From NCBI GenBank assembly GCA_935421135.1, contig OW285192.1, forward strand, positions 8,763,501 through 8,827,500: a stretch of DNA of 64,000 nucleotides, written 5' to 3'. The position numbers and the translations under genes were made by a program. Each line of letters opens with the position of its first letter. Position 1 is the stretch's first letter. Source of the DNA: Bugulina stolonifera. Its lineage: Eukaryota; Bryozoa; Gymnolaemata; Cheilostomatida; Bugulidae. The notes below the pieces were generated by a model, which saw nothing but the letters and a program-made list of their open reading frames with translations, did not search any database and was not told the DNA's origin. Shown here one piece after another: positions 1 to 13,500 of this stretch.

Positions 1-53
1 CTATTATAATGGATACAGTATATACATACATTGAGCTACATTGTATATTGCAG

Positions 54-3000
54 CATCATAAAGATATGTTTACCTCTCATTCAATTATAAACTGGATTGA
101 ATATCAGAGTAACAAGAGGCTACACAAAGTTGAATCAAGTTGCAAACTAGACAAGAGCCACACAGACCATGCATGCGAGGAATGTTTCAAAAGAGCCTGC
201 TCAATTTGTGAAGAAAGTGAGGGAGACAATGCTCCATGTCCAGGTAAGCATAAGCACTCTCTGGCTCAAAGAACTGTTTATTTTTCGTTATTTGGCATGG
301 TTTTACTGATCAAAATTAGCGATACGATAATTTGTAGCATCCTGATGGAACAAGGAGAGTGACATATTACTTTTCAACTTTGTGAATGAAAAATTCAATC
401 TGATAGTCCTTGGAGAAACCAAACACCAAAAAGGCCTAGAACACTAAGGTTCTCTAAAAAGATCAGTTTACGTTTCACCCCTGCTTTGGAGTTATTTTTG
501 GTCTCCAGAATTACATTGTACTTTTCTATCTGAAATAGTGGCTAGATGTAGGCCTATAATTTAAAATTACTGTTTTTTTTCAATTCACTTTGCTATGTTT
601 TATGGCAATATTAGAGACCGCTAACGGAAAACATATTTGGGGTCCCAGAGAGAAGGTGATGAAAAGAGTTGATGAATCATTGAGGAACCAGGTCATAGAA
701 GCAAATAGAAAAATTGAGGAATTGAAGAAATTAAAGACAAAATACACTAGTGAGCTGACAGACCGCTACAGCCGACTGAGAAAAAATGTCACAGCAGAAA
801 CAGAAGACAGAGTAAGTACTTGCAAGATGCAACTAAAAAAGTATTCAAAGTGATGGGGGTTACCTCTGATGTATCGACCTACATATTGTAATAGTGGTTT
901 TTGTGAGTAATCTTAGCAGAGAATTTAAATATAATTTGTACTTCATATTAAAACGTTCTTAGAGACCATCATTGAGGTAATCGAAATCAATTACGACCAA
1001 CTGTGTATCTCATCAAACAAATTTAGGATCATAAAGCCACGTAGCTTGGAAACCTATACTGCAATCCACTTTACTCCTTCACTATCAGCAGAATGATGTG
1101 ATGAGAAGATTCCATGTTCGGTTTTGAATTAATGAATGTCCTACATTGCTGCTTTCTTTGCAGAAGGGTGACATTACAACATATTCAGATTTGATGGATG
1201 CACAGATCAATGATCACTGTACACAAGATCATGGGATCTGTGCTGAATATAAGCAGCAGATAGATGATAAAATTAACTGGTTCGAGAAGTTCAACCAGGA
1301 AACTAAAGCAGTGATTGAGGGGTCTATGCTAGCCAGGTTTGACAGCTATCAGGAAATAAAGAGGAAAATGAAAGCTGCTATAGAAGAACCAATTCCATCT
1401 TGTGATTGGAAAGAACCACTAGTTCTTGTGTCACAAGGTTAGAAGACATTCCAAATAAGTATAATTAATTCGAATTATGAATGAACCTTTGTGCATGTAC
1501 AGTAAGTACAGCATAACTGTGCTATCTGACTTTATCAGATATTATCAATGTTGTCGTTGTCTGATATGCTGTATTTGCCTACTATAATAATAACTGTTAG
1601 GCAACTACTATCCATTAAATATAAAACACTATTATTAGCTAAAAGAAGCATGAGAGCTTTGGTTAAAGTTCCTAAACAACTTCAGTACACTTCATTGGCT
1701 TGCGGAACAAACGAGAGCTGTTGTTATGATGTCGGTTTTCAAGGTTGTGGTACATTGTGGGTTGCTACTGATGGTGGATTGAAGTTCTATGACATTCATT
1801 CAGATAATAGTCACATGCATTGCCTTAGCTCATGTGAAAACGTCTTTGAAGAGAATTTTATTTGCACATCAGTAGCAACACATAATCTGGTAGTGTATTA
1901 TACCATGGAAGCTGTAAACCAGCCGAAGGGAAAAGTGAAAGCTCTGCTTCGTCGATGTGATAGTAGCTGTGACTGTGATCGCCGTGTAAAACGTGATTGT
2001 AGTTCCTCTGTGGTTTTGTTTGAGTACAACATAGATGAAGGCAGCTCAGTGAGTTTGGCAGCATCTGGAAGATTTTTGGCACTGGCGAATAAAAAGCACG
2101 ACCAAGTTATTATTTACGACAACGTCACCGGAATAATCAAACCCCACACGTTAGCGGCATCACCCAGTGGTGTCTGCTTCCATCCTAATGGCAACTTGCT
2201 ACTGACGGATTGCACCAACGGAACCTTCTCTGAGTATAAAATCGACTCAGAAGGTGAGCCGAATCTGAATCATCCTATGGTTTGCCCAGGCTTGGCTGAA
2301 CCAGATGCTATATGTGTTGGTGATTCTGGACTGATCTATGTCAAAAGCACATCAGAGAAACTGGTTTATGTGATTAGTGAAGGTGAGTTCTGCAGCATTT
2401 ATATAATTGGACATTTAGTGAATAAAATAGAATTTGTGTAAAGTATACATCAGCCATGACTTGAATGGGACTTCAACAGGTTTTAATGAGTCCGAGGTTT
2501 CCAGTTCATGGCTCAAAACTTCTCTCAATTTTGCGACTCGCATCCCAAAGTCGTTTAGTAATATTCTGTATTTTAAGTATGGATAGGCTAGCCCATTTAA
2601 GTTGGTATCTTTGTTTCAACTGTAAATTTTCTGAATGCTATACACAGACTCAACAATCCGTTTGTATTAAGGGTGGACTGAAAGTTATTTTTGGTTGAAC
2701 AATCTGACTACATCAGATTGAAGTTGGCAATTTTGAGCATTTCCGGGTATCATTTCAGTGTTATTCGGGTATTATTTGGTAAAATTGCCAACTTTGAGCT
2801 GGTGTAATCAAATAGATAAACACCAAATTCATCAAAGTATAGGACTGGTGACTCTGAATGTGCATAAAAAACTGATTCAGATTGTGCAAGAAAAAATAAC
2901 TGTCGGCATCCCTTTAATGATTTTGCAATGTGCCTCAGGTACCTTACATAAAACTCTGCCAAACCTTGACATTCATACAACACTGGGTGGCATGACGGCA

Positions 3001-3075
3001 TGTGGTAATCAGTTAATCATGGCTGGCTATGGTGAGAAAGAATTCCGGCGCTTTGAAATCAACTATGAGGACTAG
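54..3075 (+). CDS. TRIM-like protein: B-box, coiled coil, beta-propeller (5' end outside window)
   Basis: Five exons join in phase: 54-243, 615-811, 1164-1437, 1639-2382 and 2939-3075 (TAG), about 513 residues. The first exon opens after a TATATTGCAG acceptor, so the start codon and any RING domain lie left of the window. Exon 1 carries a Cys/His cluster of B-box type (CEECFKRACSIC), closed by CPETANGKH across the first junction. Exons 2-3 are Lys/Glu-rich and read as coiled coil. Exon 4 holds strand-like repeats with turns such as FHPNGNLLLTD and GDSGLIYVKS, as in NHL or other beta-propellers. An unusual Cys-rich insert (CDSSCDCDRR) interrupts the propeller. A polyadenylation signal AATAAA lies at 3100-3105. 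By family, such proteins are often E3 ligases or RNA-binding regulators; ligase activity cannot be judged without the N-terminus. Confident of the architecture, not of an ortholog. Confidence 0.75.
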
Positions 3076-3099
3076 GTGATTATGACTGTTCTACTGCCT

Positions 3100-3105
3100 A
3101 ATAAA
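3100..3105 (+). promoter_or_regulatory. Polyadenylation signal of the TRIM-like gene
   Basis: AATAAA begins 25 bases past the TAG stop of the TRIM-like gene, implying a very short 3' UTR. A second AATAAA near 3612 could serve a longer form. Confidence 0.5.
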
Positions 3106-3903
3106 GATAGTATCTGATACACCATCATTTCCATATAGGCTAACATTTCCACAGTGCACAATCATGTTGTAGCTATTTGTTCTAGTATATTTAAATAGTT
3201 AACAAGTAACATATTTTAACTTTTAACCAGTCCTGTTGTGTGGAATGATTACACCCAAGTGACTCATTGTCACAAATTTATGTACTAACAGCATTGAAAC
3301 CCACAGGGTTGAAGTAAATAATTCTGTATGAATATTCAAGAAAATCGAATTACAAAATGCACCCCATTTTCCCAACATTGCTTTTGAGTTTCGCTTATGA
3401 AGCATGTAGGAGAGATAAGCAAATTGCTGTACCATTGTAGGCATACCATATTATTATGTTTTCAGGGTAATACATTTTATATACCAATCTCCTCAATATT
3501 TCCACCTGCTGTTCAATGATTTCCCTATAAACTATTTTTACACTTTTCAACACCATGAAATGTTAGTTTGGCCTTTAGAAATGTAAATTTATAAAAACTG
3601 CATTATGAGGTCAATAAAGATCTAGAAACACCAGCCTATTTTGTATCATCTAACTTGGTACAATAATGTAAAAGCAATGCAAGTTGAATCCATCACTAGG
3701 TATTGACCAATAAAATCGAATGATAGAGTGGCAAATTATGCGGAGGCTCCTATAAAAGCGCCATGTCAATAGTGATAGTATGTTACTGCAACTTCCATGG
3801 TTACAGTGTACTGTTGTTTCTATGGTAACAGGACAACAGTGAAGCACTGTATGTGCCAACCATCACAAGTATGTTTATAGACATTTACCACTGGATCTCT
3901 CTC
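3106..3903. other. Intergenic spacer between TRIM-like gene and PIGP
   Basis: The two genes converge here. I see no exon-like frame, RNA gene or clear mobile element, only AT-rich sequence. Confidence 0.5.
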
Positions 3904-5430
3904 TCAGTTGTCATCAGCTGAATCTAGTGTGTAGACCTTCCTACAGTAGACATCAATGGGGACATCCCTGATCTTTGGTATAGAAGATGGGTTCACAGGA
4001 TGTTCAACATAATCCACTATTTTTGGATCATCTAAAATGTTGAAAGAATGTAATATGTTGCGATAATATTATAATATAATATAATATTACTAACAGTTAT
4101 AATTATTGCGTTATTATTAATATAAATACATGTACATTGTGAAATTATTAAAGTGATAGACCTATACATTAAATAACATTATTATCAATGTATTATTGAA
4201 TAACCATGATGAATTATAATTATAAATGTAGTAGTAGCAGCAGATAACTGGTGGCAACAGTTAATTTTATTTACTCACAATAATCCATCAAATTATAACC
4301 ATGTTCTTTCAAGACTTATCGGTTTTCGATAATGCGGGCCACTAAATTGTGGTTGTGTCGTCTTCAATTTGGCCTAAATCCGTGAGTCCAGACATATCTA
4401 CACTATGTGCTTCTAATTATTTGCTCATCAATCTTCAGAGTACAAATTTTATGTAACCAGTCCCTAAATATTTACCCATGAGAAAATAACTCCACCACCT
4501 GTACATGTGACTAGTACATACACTTATGTGAATTCTATAACACTACATACCTTGTATACTGTATACCGAATTAATGGGTGTGACAATGAGCAAGTTGAGC
4601 CCTGCCAGCACGATGAAGAAGACGACAGCCATGCAGGTGAGGTAGAAGGGTAATGCTACAGCCCAGTATCTACAGTAATTCACCACAGAGAATGTCAAGG
4701 TTGAATCACATTGATACATTTTAAGATTCTAAATCTGAAGTATCATCTTCATAGTACACTTGTTGTCTACATTGGTGTTTTATTAGCCTACTACATATTA
4801 GACCAATCAGTAAGTACAGTTTAGTGGTGGAGAGTAGGCCTTGGAAAACTGGAGGTGTTAATCTATTTGCTCATCTTATGTTTAACTTTTCATAGTTTCT
4901 CTATAATGATACATCTACAACTGATGCAGCTGGTTTGAGTCGATGTGACCGGCCTAGACTGAGTACCTTTCTATGGAAATGTTTGCATGATAATAACATG
5001 ATGGACCTTGACTCTCGACCACGGACATTGTTAACAATCATACTCTGTGGTAAAGTATAATAATAATACCTTTGAGGCCAGTACGTCAATCCAACAGAGT
5101 GCAGTGAGGAAGGAGGAATATATGCCCATACCATATATATACCTAAAACAAAGCAAGTAAATGTTGCCACAACATGTACAACGTAGCCTATATATCATAT
5201 AACATTTTGTTTAGCTGGCTTTCTGGGAATAGAAATTTGTCGTATTTGTATAATGCAAGTTAATCAGTCAACATGCTACTTGCCCATGGAATAAGTCCAG
5301 TACAGGTACCATACAATGCAAAATACTTGAATGCATACTTACCAAAACCCAAAATGCCTCCGAGAAAGACTACGAATCCATATATTCCTCTGCTAGGGTC
5401 AGGGCCTGGTCCTTTTCTTGACTTATTCAT
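3904..5430 (-). CDS. PIGP: PIG-P, subunit of the GPI-GlcNAc transferase
   Basis: Four exons on the minus strand: 5343-5430 (ATG at 5428-5430), 5070-5142, 4551-4669 and 3904-4031 (TGA), giving 135 residues, close to the usual 134-158. Splice sites are GT-AG and phases 1, 2 and 1 match at each junction. The protein has two hydrophobic hairpin helices: GIYGFVVFLGGILGFG continuing into IYMVWAYIP, and VALPFYLTCMAVVFF. Between them is the family signature SVGLTYWPQRYWAVALP. The C-terminal tail has IPKIRDVPID, matching the family's IP-x-IRDI segment. PIG-P belongs to the ER membrane complex with PIG-A, C, H, Q and Y that transfers GlcNAc from UDP-GlcNAc to phosphatidylinositol, the first step of GPI-anchor synthesis. 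It looks intact. The ATG is the only one upstream of the conserved part within the exon; an upstream start in another exon is not excluded. Confidence 0.93.
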
Positions 5431-6294
5431 ACCTAGTAGGAGGTGAAAGAGTAATAAATATTGACCAGGTTAGCGAGCGACTAAACAGCTGTTACAGAAC
5501 AATGGAAGTTGAATAGCTTAATTTATATTTATTTTAGCTGATTTATTATATACGTGACTTGTGTCATACCCCAGTGCTCCAGGTCCATAAATTCCCTGAG
5601 CTGTCACCAAAGCTACAGCTCACCCAACTTTGGCTTCGAGTTCCAACAGACTAAAGTTCACACTAAAATGAGAAAATGACATTGCATCATATTAATATTT
5701 TAGTTTAACTGCTTATTGAATAGTTAACTAATATTGTGATATTTGTGACGGTGGGAGTTAGGCAGAGATTCATGTAGATTCTATTATTTATGCTTAAACA
5801 TTGTTTTATAAAAAAGAAGTAATAGTTGAAGCTGCTTTCTATTCATTCTGGAGTCAGCAAGAGCCAACAAGAGAGACAAATTTTAATTTAGTTGCATATT
5901 ATTTTTGAGCTTATCCTATGTCTGGCTAAGCAACAGCAATAAATATAGTATTAAAATAACTATACTACCACTATTCAAACTTACTTACACCGGACCTCCC
6001 CAGAGGAAAGAAGGGGTGTGCCACATATAGCTAGTTGGTTGGATAGTTTGTGGACAAATAGTCGGTATTGACTGAACAGGACAGTCTGGCCTTTCGGTGT
6101 GAAAGTCGTGGTTGTGGATGGCTCTGTACGTATCCCTTATTTAGGTATTCGTCACTGTTTGCCCCGACTGAACGGGGGAGTCCCATTGCCCGGGAACGAG
6201 TATGTATAGTTGTTATTGTTGGCTGGCTCAGAATATTATCATAATTTGTGCTGAGAGCGGGATACTGTTCTTCTTTTGCCAAGATCTTTGGTAA
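5431..6294. other. Spacer upstream of PIGP
   Basis: AT-rich sequence. From about 6031 to 6282 an 83-codon minus-strand frame is open just downstream of the LINE remnant in that element's orientation; it is probably decayed LINE tail, but I do not recognise its sequence. Confidence 0.35.
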
Positions 6295-7745
6295 CTAAAG
6301 GCCTACACCTCGGTTTTTCCTCCTCAGTTTGAGTGGTTGCAAGTAAAACTTCTCCACGGCTCACTCCACATTTCATCTGCCCTTAATGTTGGAGATAAAC
6401 CGTACAGAATCCACCTGCACCTACTCTATATCAGCAGTATTTTTTCACTTGTTGGATCCCTTATAGGCAATCAGCTGTGCCTGTTTAGGGGCCTAGTAGA
6501 GGGTTTGCTTGGTCATACCTAATTGTGTTCTGGCATTCAGCACTTTTTTCGATGTGCTTGCCTCCAGTCTGACTGTAGTGTGGCACTCAGATACTTTGTT
6601 GAATCAACACGAATAAGCACTGATTCATTCATCATGTACTTGGGAGTATCCCCCACCGAGCTTAGGCTTATAATCTTGCCCCGAGTGATGTTAAATATTC
6701 CCCATATGCTTGACTATGCACCAAGCAAATCAAGGTTTCGTTGAAATCTTCTGTAGTAGTCACCAATTGAAACAATTTACTGGTAGATAAGTGTATTGTC
6801 AGCAAACAGAATGCATGCACAGCCGAGGCGATCAAATAAATCATTGATGAAAATAAGAAACAGGCCTATCCTTGTGGGACACCCGAGGTGACATGTAATG
6901 AGTATGAGGCGTGGCCGTATGATATAGGCGTGTGACATTGATGAGATAAAATATCGACTTAATATGCTAAATTATTGATCAATATTCGATATAGCTGATA
7001 TTTGCGCTATTTTACTTTCCAGTGACTGCTACTGTCTACTGTTAGACTAAAATACAATACACTAATGGCAAATTGTACGAGATTTGTCTTCTCTTGCTAT
7101 ATCAATTTGCACTTTTGTTTTCTTTGTTCAGTATCATGTTTATGTGCATTAATATATATTTATAATACTACAACTACAGCATAAACATTCCTAGGGTATA
7201 AACCAAAAATACACCAATGACAAGCCACCGGAACGAACACTAAAATACAACTGATTCCCTCTCATCTATCCTTTACAGGTTCATATGATAACCCAATGCG
7301 ATGTAATCGCTCAGGCATGGTTAATTCTTGCTCTGAAGGAGAGTTCCAATTGCAATAATAAATAATTATAAGCACATTAATATAGTTTGTCTCTTTACAC
7401 ACCTATCGATGGAGCCAAAACCATCGACGTTATTGCACACCTATCTTACGATAGCACTCTCTGCATTTTATTTATTAGAAAGTTATGAATCGAGTGTAGG
7501 AGGTAGTCATCTACATCGGCAATATCTGAGAGCTTTCTCATCAGAAAAGCATTGGGTACTCGAGCAAATGGCTTGGTGAACTGATTTGCGTCTTACAGGA
7601 GAGGCCTCTCATGAATTCATGCAGCCTATTGTTTAGCTTAGTGTCACCTTCTCTAGTAGGTTTCTCGGCACCAGGTGCTCTAATGTCTTTTTGCATGGGA
7701 AGCTGGTCAGTGAAATTGGCCGGTAGTTGTTGACACTCACACTGT
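6295..7745 (-). mobile_element. Decayed LINE (non-LTR retrotransposon), reverse transcriptase region
   Basis: Read on the minus strand, broken frames carry the ordered landmarks of a LINE reverse transcriptase. NNYRPISLTSFPCKKTLEHL lies near 7640-7740. SGVPQG followed by FLIFINDL lies near 6850-6885, with a frame break just after PQG. The active-site segment then reads FADN in place of the usual F/YADD. Further on are a segment resembling the post-RT ALERVQ-x-x-AVRFI region (VQVDSVRFISNIKGR, about 6350) and LKLRRKN. Several stops and shifts show it is dead. The stretch from about 6905 to 7500 contains no RT motif and looks like an AT-rich insertion or a highly decayed part. The clade is uncertain; the C-terminal style suggests the CR1/Jockey group. 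Confidence 0.75.
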
Positions 7746-8075
7746 CTGTTACTCAGTCGTCGTTGATAGAACATTCTATTATTAGATATTGTGCAAGTTG
7801 AATGCCTCATAAATAACAGTGTGCTACAGTGGACAAGTCAATACTGTAGCATATTGCTGATTTGCGTTTATTCAGGATCACTAATTCTTATATCTTGAAT
7901 TGCTTGAGAGAGGAAACTGTTACGGTATAGACTAGGGCCTACATTAGTTGTGTCTGAAATTGAAGTCAGTTTTCTGGCTGCAGCTCTAGTTATCACAGTT
8001 GCATGTGAGCGATTTTTGACGATTTAATCGTAACTAGAGGACAATGTGTTGTAGCTCTCTTCATCTTGATCTTGG
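7741..8075 (-). mobile_element. LINE 3' end fragment (C-terminal tail and 3' UTR)
   Basis: Minus-strand sequence encodes a tail with ITRAAARKLTSISDTTNV and an F-L-S-Q-A-I-Q-D-I-R-I segment, then a stop and a 3' UTR. It is an inverted, diverged copy of 9637-9955. In its own orientation it directly precedes the RT fragment at 6295-7745, so a 3' end sits against the RT of a second, 5'-truncated copy. Confidence 0.65.
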
Positions 8076-9570
8076 AGAATTTTGTGAGGTAGTGTTACTG
8101 GGTGGTTTTGTCACCCCTGATTTAGACTTATAACATTCAATATGAATATATATAATATAAATACATTTTGTTGATATTCATATTTCAATTTTCATAATTT
8201 AATAATAAGTCCATTCTTTTTTATTTTTATATCACGTAGGTGTGTACGTGAATGTAATTTTTTTTTAGTGTTCAGTAACAAGTTTAGTATGAAAAAACTA
8301 TCACCATTAACTTGAACTAACTAACTATAACTTTCACTTTGATTACTTGAACTGTCTGTGACTACTACATTAATTATAATCTAGGCTACTACTGGTACAC
8401 TTCTTGTACAGTATAATCAATAATTATACAACATGAATCGTGCTACCATAAAATTTTATTGAATATTTCAGTACTTAACATATTTTTTTATTATGAATAA
8501 CATATATATGATATTATAAATGATTTTTATTTTGGCAGAATTTAAATTTTTTTATTTCTCTACAATGATTGATGTGTATTGTCATAATACATATATCTTA
8601 CGTTTATGTGTTAATTTATTTGGTTGGAGATCACTGACTTAATTAGCTTGATATTGTTCCATGTGCTTATTGTATTTCGGGACGCCTGTATAATAATAGC
8701 TTCTGTGTCTAGTGTGCGCAGCTAAAGCTATTCAGGTCAAGGCTGAAATGTATTAGAAAATCAAAACAAAATTATGCAGCACTGGGGAACAAAAAATGAC
8801 AATGAAGTGCTTTATTTGAGTCTTTCATTTACTTAAGAGTTGCTTTACTTACTCTATGACAACCAACAACAATCGACATAGACTCAGAGTCTGATATTTG
8901 TACATATAGATAATAGTATTAGTATTAGTGATATAGGAATAGTTTAACAGTTTTCACAAACCACAAGCACTGCGACTACCGCACTGTGACTGTCCTGTGA
9001 CTGTGACTGACTGAATCTCAATCTGTAAATAAGGAATGTGCCATTATGATGATTTGATTTTTCATCGTTAACTTTAATTTTACTGGCCTTTTTCGATCTA
9101 CATAAAGTGATAAACACAAAGCCTTTTCAGAGAAAGCTTTGAGTCAGCAGACGAGACCAGACTAGCAGTTCAAGGGGAGAGAATAATCAAACCTACATTT
9201 TAATTACTACTGCATTGAAATTCTGTTTTTATCAACTACATAGAGCATATGGAAGTCCTGTACCAGTTGGGCCAATTAGCAGAATCTCAGCTGATTAGAT
9301 TCATTGCAGGGATGAATGTTCTTCTGTCTCCGTCCAAAAAGGGGTAGGAGCCAATGAGTAGTGATCACAGTCTCAGTTTCTAAAATGAATTTTAAAGCGA
9401 ATATAGTAAAAGGCTATAAAAAAGTCTCAGTAAGCAAGAAGCTGTGAATAGTTAATGTTGGCAAATGGAAAAACGTTCTCAGGATTATAGCTTAATCCGA
9501 CTGATCAGGTAAAACATTTATTTTGGAGATGGTCAGGATGTTTTTCAAGTGAATCTCCATATCTTCCCTT
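8076..9570. other. AT-rich spacer between facing LINE ends
   Basis: Very AT-rich with many short A/T runs. No gene or recognisable element apart from the flanking LINE pieces. Confidence 0.4.
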
Positions 9571-9955
9571 CCACTCTTTGTAAATGGCTAGCCGCATGTT
9601 GGGCTATCAAAGCATGACATTTAAATTGGGTTTTTGTCATGGTTACAAAGAGAGCCACAATACACTGTCCTCTAGTTACGATGAAATTGTTGAAAGCCGC
9701 TCACAAACAACTATGACAACCAGAGCTGCAGCCAGAGGCGAACTAACATCAATTTCTGCCACAACCAATGTATACCATAATAGTTTCCTCCCTCGAACAA
9801 TCCGAGATATAAGAATTGGCTATCCCGAGTAAAAGTAAATCAGCAATATGCTGTAGTATTGACCTTTTCACTGTAGCACACTGTTAGTAATGAGGCATTC
9901 AACTTGCACAATATGTGATAATAGAATGTTCTATCAACGACGAGTGAGTAACGAG
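9571..9955 (+). mobile_element. LINE 3' end fragment, opposite orientation
   Basis: A plus-strand open frame ending at 9832 finishes with NSFLPRTIRDIRIGYPE, which resembles the N-S-F-x-P-R-T-I-x-D-W end of CR1/Jockey-type reverse transcriptases. It continues into about 120 bases of 3' UTR. Positions 9637-9955 pair with the reverse complement of 7741-8075; shared landmarks include AGAGCTGCAGCCAGA and GAGGCATTCAACTTGCACAA. Confidence 0.65.
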
Positions 9956-10579
9956 TGAGTACACTAAAGTGATTACTTAACAGAAAAAATATGCATGTAT
10001 GATCAAGGCTAACTATTCTTGGACGATAAAATTTAGTGATTCCTGCGCAAAAATATCAGATAATTTTGTGGTTTGCAATTTAATTGACTAATATTATAGG
10101 CTTATTTTTTACCTATATCATATACTCTCACTGTTCTGGATTTTCGAACCCCGACTAATAACTACATACTAGCAAAGCACCTGTATAAGAACCAGCAAAT
10201 GATTTACTACTGGCGGTGGTAGTGCTACTACTAACAGTTATACTACCGCTGCTATTACTACTACTATTACTGCTAACATAATAGTCAGATTAACTTGTGG
10301 CTGGTGCTGTTGTGTGACAGCTGATAAATACCTGTAGACTGCAGAGATTATGATGGAGTGGTTATGTAAGCAACCATTAAAGTAGGAATGGTCAACTGGT
10401 GTCATTAGTGGGTACCAAACCCTGGTTCATGAAATTATTATTCTCTAATTAAATTACTATCTGCCAGCCAGAATTTATTGGAATTGAAAATTTTGTTGAG
10501 TGTCGAATGAGAGTCTCAAACCCATTAACTGATTGCATTTTAATTCTTAGTTGCTTGTTTACCAGAGAAATAAATAATA
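9956..10579. other. Spacer and presumed 5' flank of the SCHIP1-like gene
   Basis: AT-rich, with a short imperfect run of TACTAC-type triplets near 10205-10265. No separate gene seen. Confidence 0.4.
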
Positions 10580-13500
10580 ATGGCTGAAGATGAGAAACTA
10601 AATCATGATGCAGTGAACCATCTGATTAGTCTATCAGATACTGCTGATGCGCAGGTGGAGTCACTGGATCCAGGACCTAGCTATGAAGAGCTTATTGCTG
10701 ATCGGGAGCGAAGAACTCTCAACACCATGCAGGTGCTTACTGCTTATAAATTTAATACAGTTATCTCTCTAACGCTGATAGTAACCATGTCAACTGCTGT
10801 TAGATGATAACGTATTTTATCTGTAACTTCTAAATCTTATTTCTCTCATCGGAGGCCATTTATTAGCATTAATACATTATATACATGTGTCAGAGCTCGT
10901 CAAGGCTCGCCATTATGCAATTAGCCTACCTACATTTTAGCGTGAGTGCAAGAAGCACATGCAATAATCTCATTTTCATTATAGTCGCTGAACCCAATGG
11001 TAGCCAAAGAAACTATTCCAGAGCATTTTCAGGTAATACATGTCTTAGTATAGTTGTTAGTAGTTAGTAGTAGAGTCACATTGAGTAGCCTAAATCAACT
11101 TGTAGAGACCAGTTTATTATTACTAGTATCCTAGATAGAGTTTTCTGTTTTAACTGATTACTGGATTGATTCCCATAAGAGTAATTGTATGCGTCTCACT
11201 CCTCTATCAGACCCATTCATTGCATCTGATTATGCCTTAAGATCATTGATTGATTTCTCTCAGTCAGTGTCTAGTGTATGTAATACTCTCTAATCTCCTT
11301 ATAGGACGGCGATGAGGAGAGAAGGATTAAAGCCGCTATAACCATCCAATCACATTATAGAGGATATGTAGATAGGTGCAGGTTTCTAGAGCTACTCTAT
11401 GATGTGTATGAAAAGGTTAGTCTGTTTTTATCAAATGCTTGTCCTAGTGTCGTATATGAATATTGGCTGCTTTTTCATGTTGAATACAAAGGTGTGTTCG
11501 GTACACCTTAGTTTTGTCATGTTTTGTGTGGTACAACTTTATTGGTTGAATTAAAAAACAACTGGATTTCATTCAAAAAGTCAGTCTCTCATTGTGTTAG
11601 GCTTCCAGTTGTTATTCCTACATTTAGTGTGGGAGTTGCCCATCCCTACATATTAAGTGGATAATTCTTACATAAAGTGTCTAACTATGACAGACCTTAG
11701 CTTGACTGCTATTTTCAGTAGCTTTTCACATTTAATGGGATAACAACTTCCTACCTACATGCAGTGAGCTGTTCAAATTCTGTTGATGCTGCCAATTTAT
11801 TGGTTGAATATCAGTGTCAGCTCTCTTGCAGGAAGAGGAAGAAAGAAGGCTGAGAGCAGCTCAACAAGTGGAGGAAGGTGAACTTTTAGTAGCCAATCAC
11901 AACTTAGAAATTGATATCGATGATGCTGAAACTACTGCAAGAAATAAACAACGACGATACGAGTCCTATGTTATAACGTTAGTGTTCCACCACTTGTCTG
12001 TCTGTTTGTATGTCCACCTATCCATATGTCTGTCTGTTCACCTATTCATATGTCTGTATGTCCACCTATCCATATGTCTGTCTGTTCACCTATCTATATG
12101 TCTGTCTGTTCACCTATTCATATGTCTGTTTGCTCTAAATTTTGTCTTGTCAAAATGCAATGCACAGTTGAATTAATGGATGTTTCAATATCATGGATTT
12201 TTGCTATTGAATTAGTACAATTATTTTCTATCACATGATGTCACATGTAATGTAATGCAAGCTGTAATGTTAATGTTTGTCTGTAGAATACAGAGAGCAT
12301 GGCGATCATACAAGACTAAATGCAAATCTCTAAATGAAACAGAAAGTAGGTACCAATAAGTATATAATATACAATTTGTTCACATTATTTAGCCTACATA
12401 CAATCCAGTATAATGCGTATTATTGCAATGTAGTGCCCAAATACTCGGTCTTTGTTTAGGCATACAAGGTAATGAATAATTTAATGATATACAGCAATAC
12501 TAGACTTTATACTTTCATTCCTTATATTTCGGTACTAGTCCTAGCATCATCATTAGAGGAAAAATATCTTTTTCTTTCCTAGTATTACTGTATGTCGTTA
12601 AGTTATTAGCCCACATCAACGTCTTCTAATAAATAATTGCTGTATTCTAACATAGAATTTCCGTTGCACAAGATTTTTGCTCTATGTCAACATAAGTATA
12701 TACAATGTACATGTACATGTAGTTGTAAGGCTGTGTAACCAACTACATTTCAGCATTTTGTAGAATACTAATAACTATAAGAATTATTAATTTATATGCA
12801 ATATAATTCTAATTAAGACTATGCCATTCGCTAGTGTTCTACTATTATTCTTTAATATGTTAGGAATTGTTTTCTGCTGGATATATCAAGAGAGGTAACT
12901 CTTGTTTTATGCACTTTTCTTACCCTCTTCTTATTCTGTGTGACTGGCTGCCAGAGTTTAGTGATTCATCACTAACAATAACAAAGCATGCCATGACTTT
13001 ACATTAGTACTTTTATTCATCGATTGAGTAGTACAAGGAGCTAAGTCTACATTGCCATAATTCTTATTTATCTGTTGTAGCCAATGCGGAGGAGCCAGCT
13101 AGCCCATCCTCCCAGAGGAAGACCAATATACTTTGTCAGGCTCAAGAGTTTGCTGACTTGAAGAAGCGAAATGATGAGGCATTGCCATACAACGCTCACA
13201 AAGCTACACTTCTTAGTGACAGGTATGTTTTTTACTGGTCTACATAGGATATGTCATGACTAAAACTTCTTTGAAAATCTACTGATTTATGAGCAGGAAC
13301 TTGAAAATGGAAGAATATTTAGAATGAACCTGGTAACGTGGGCAAAATGAGATATGAGACATCCTTTGTTAGATGCACTACTAAATAATTATGAGCCACT
13401 GGTCAAATAAATTAATACTGGTACAATGTACATGTACATTGTATATGATACACATATGTGCTGTGGTGCCTTTGGTATAATAATAGAACAGTAAACCACA

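Noticed and set aside
244..362. B-box continuing as KHKHSLAQ past the first exon
   Set aside because: This reads through a GTAAGC donor. The in-phase exon at 615 supplies the histidine (GKH) and the coiled coil.
1539..1638. Exon 4 of the TRIM-like gene starting at the acceptor at 1538
   Set aside because: With the phase left by exon 3 this start hits a stop within eight codons. The acceptor at 1638 restores the frame.
12864..12894. Possible 31-base micro-exon in the SCHIP1-like gene
   Set aside because: It has AG and GT borders but leaves the next exon (13081) in a frame with an early stop. Using the donor at 12346 joins exon 5 to 13081 directly in phase.
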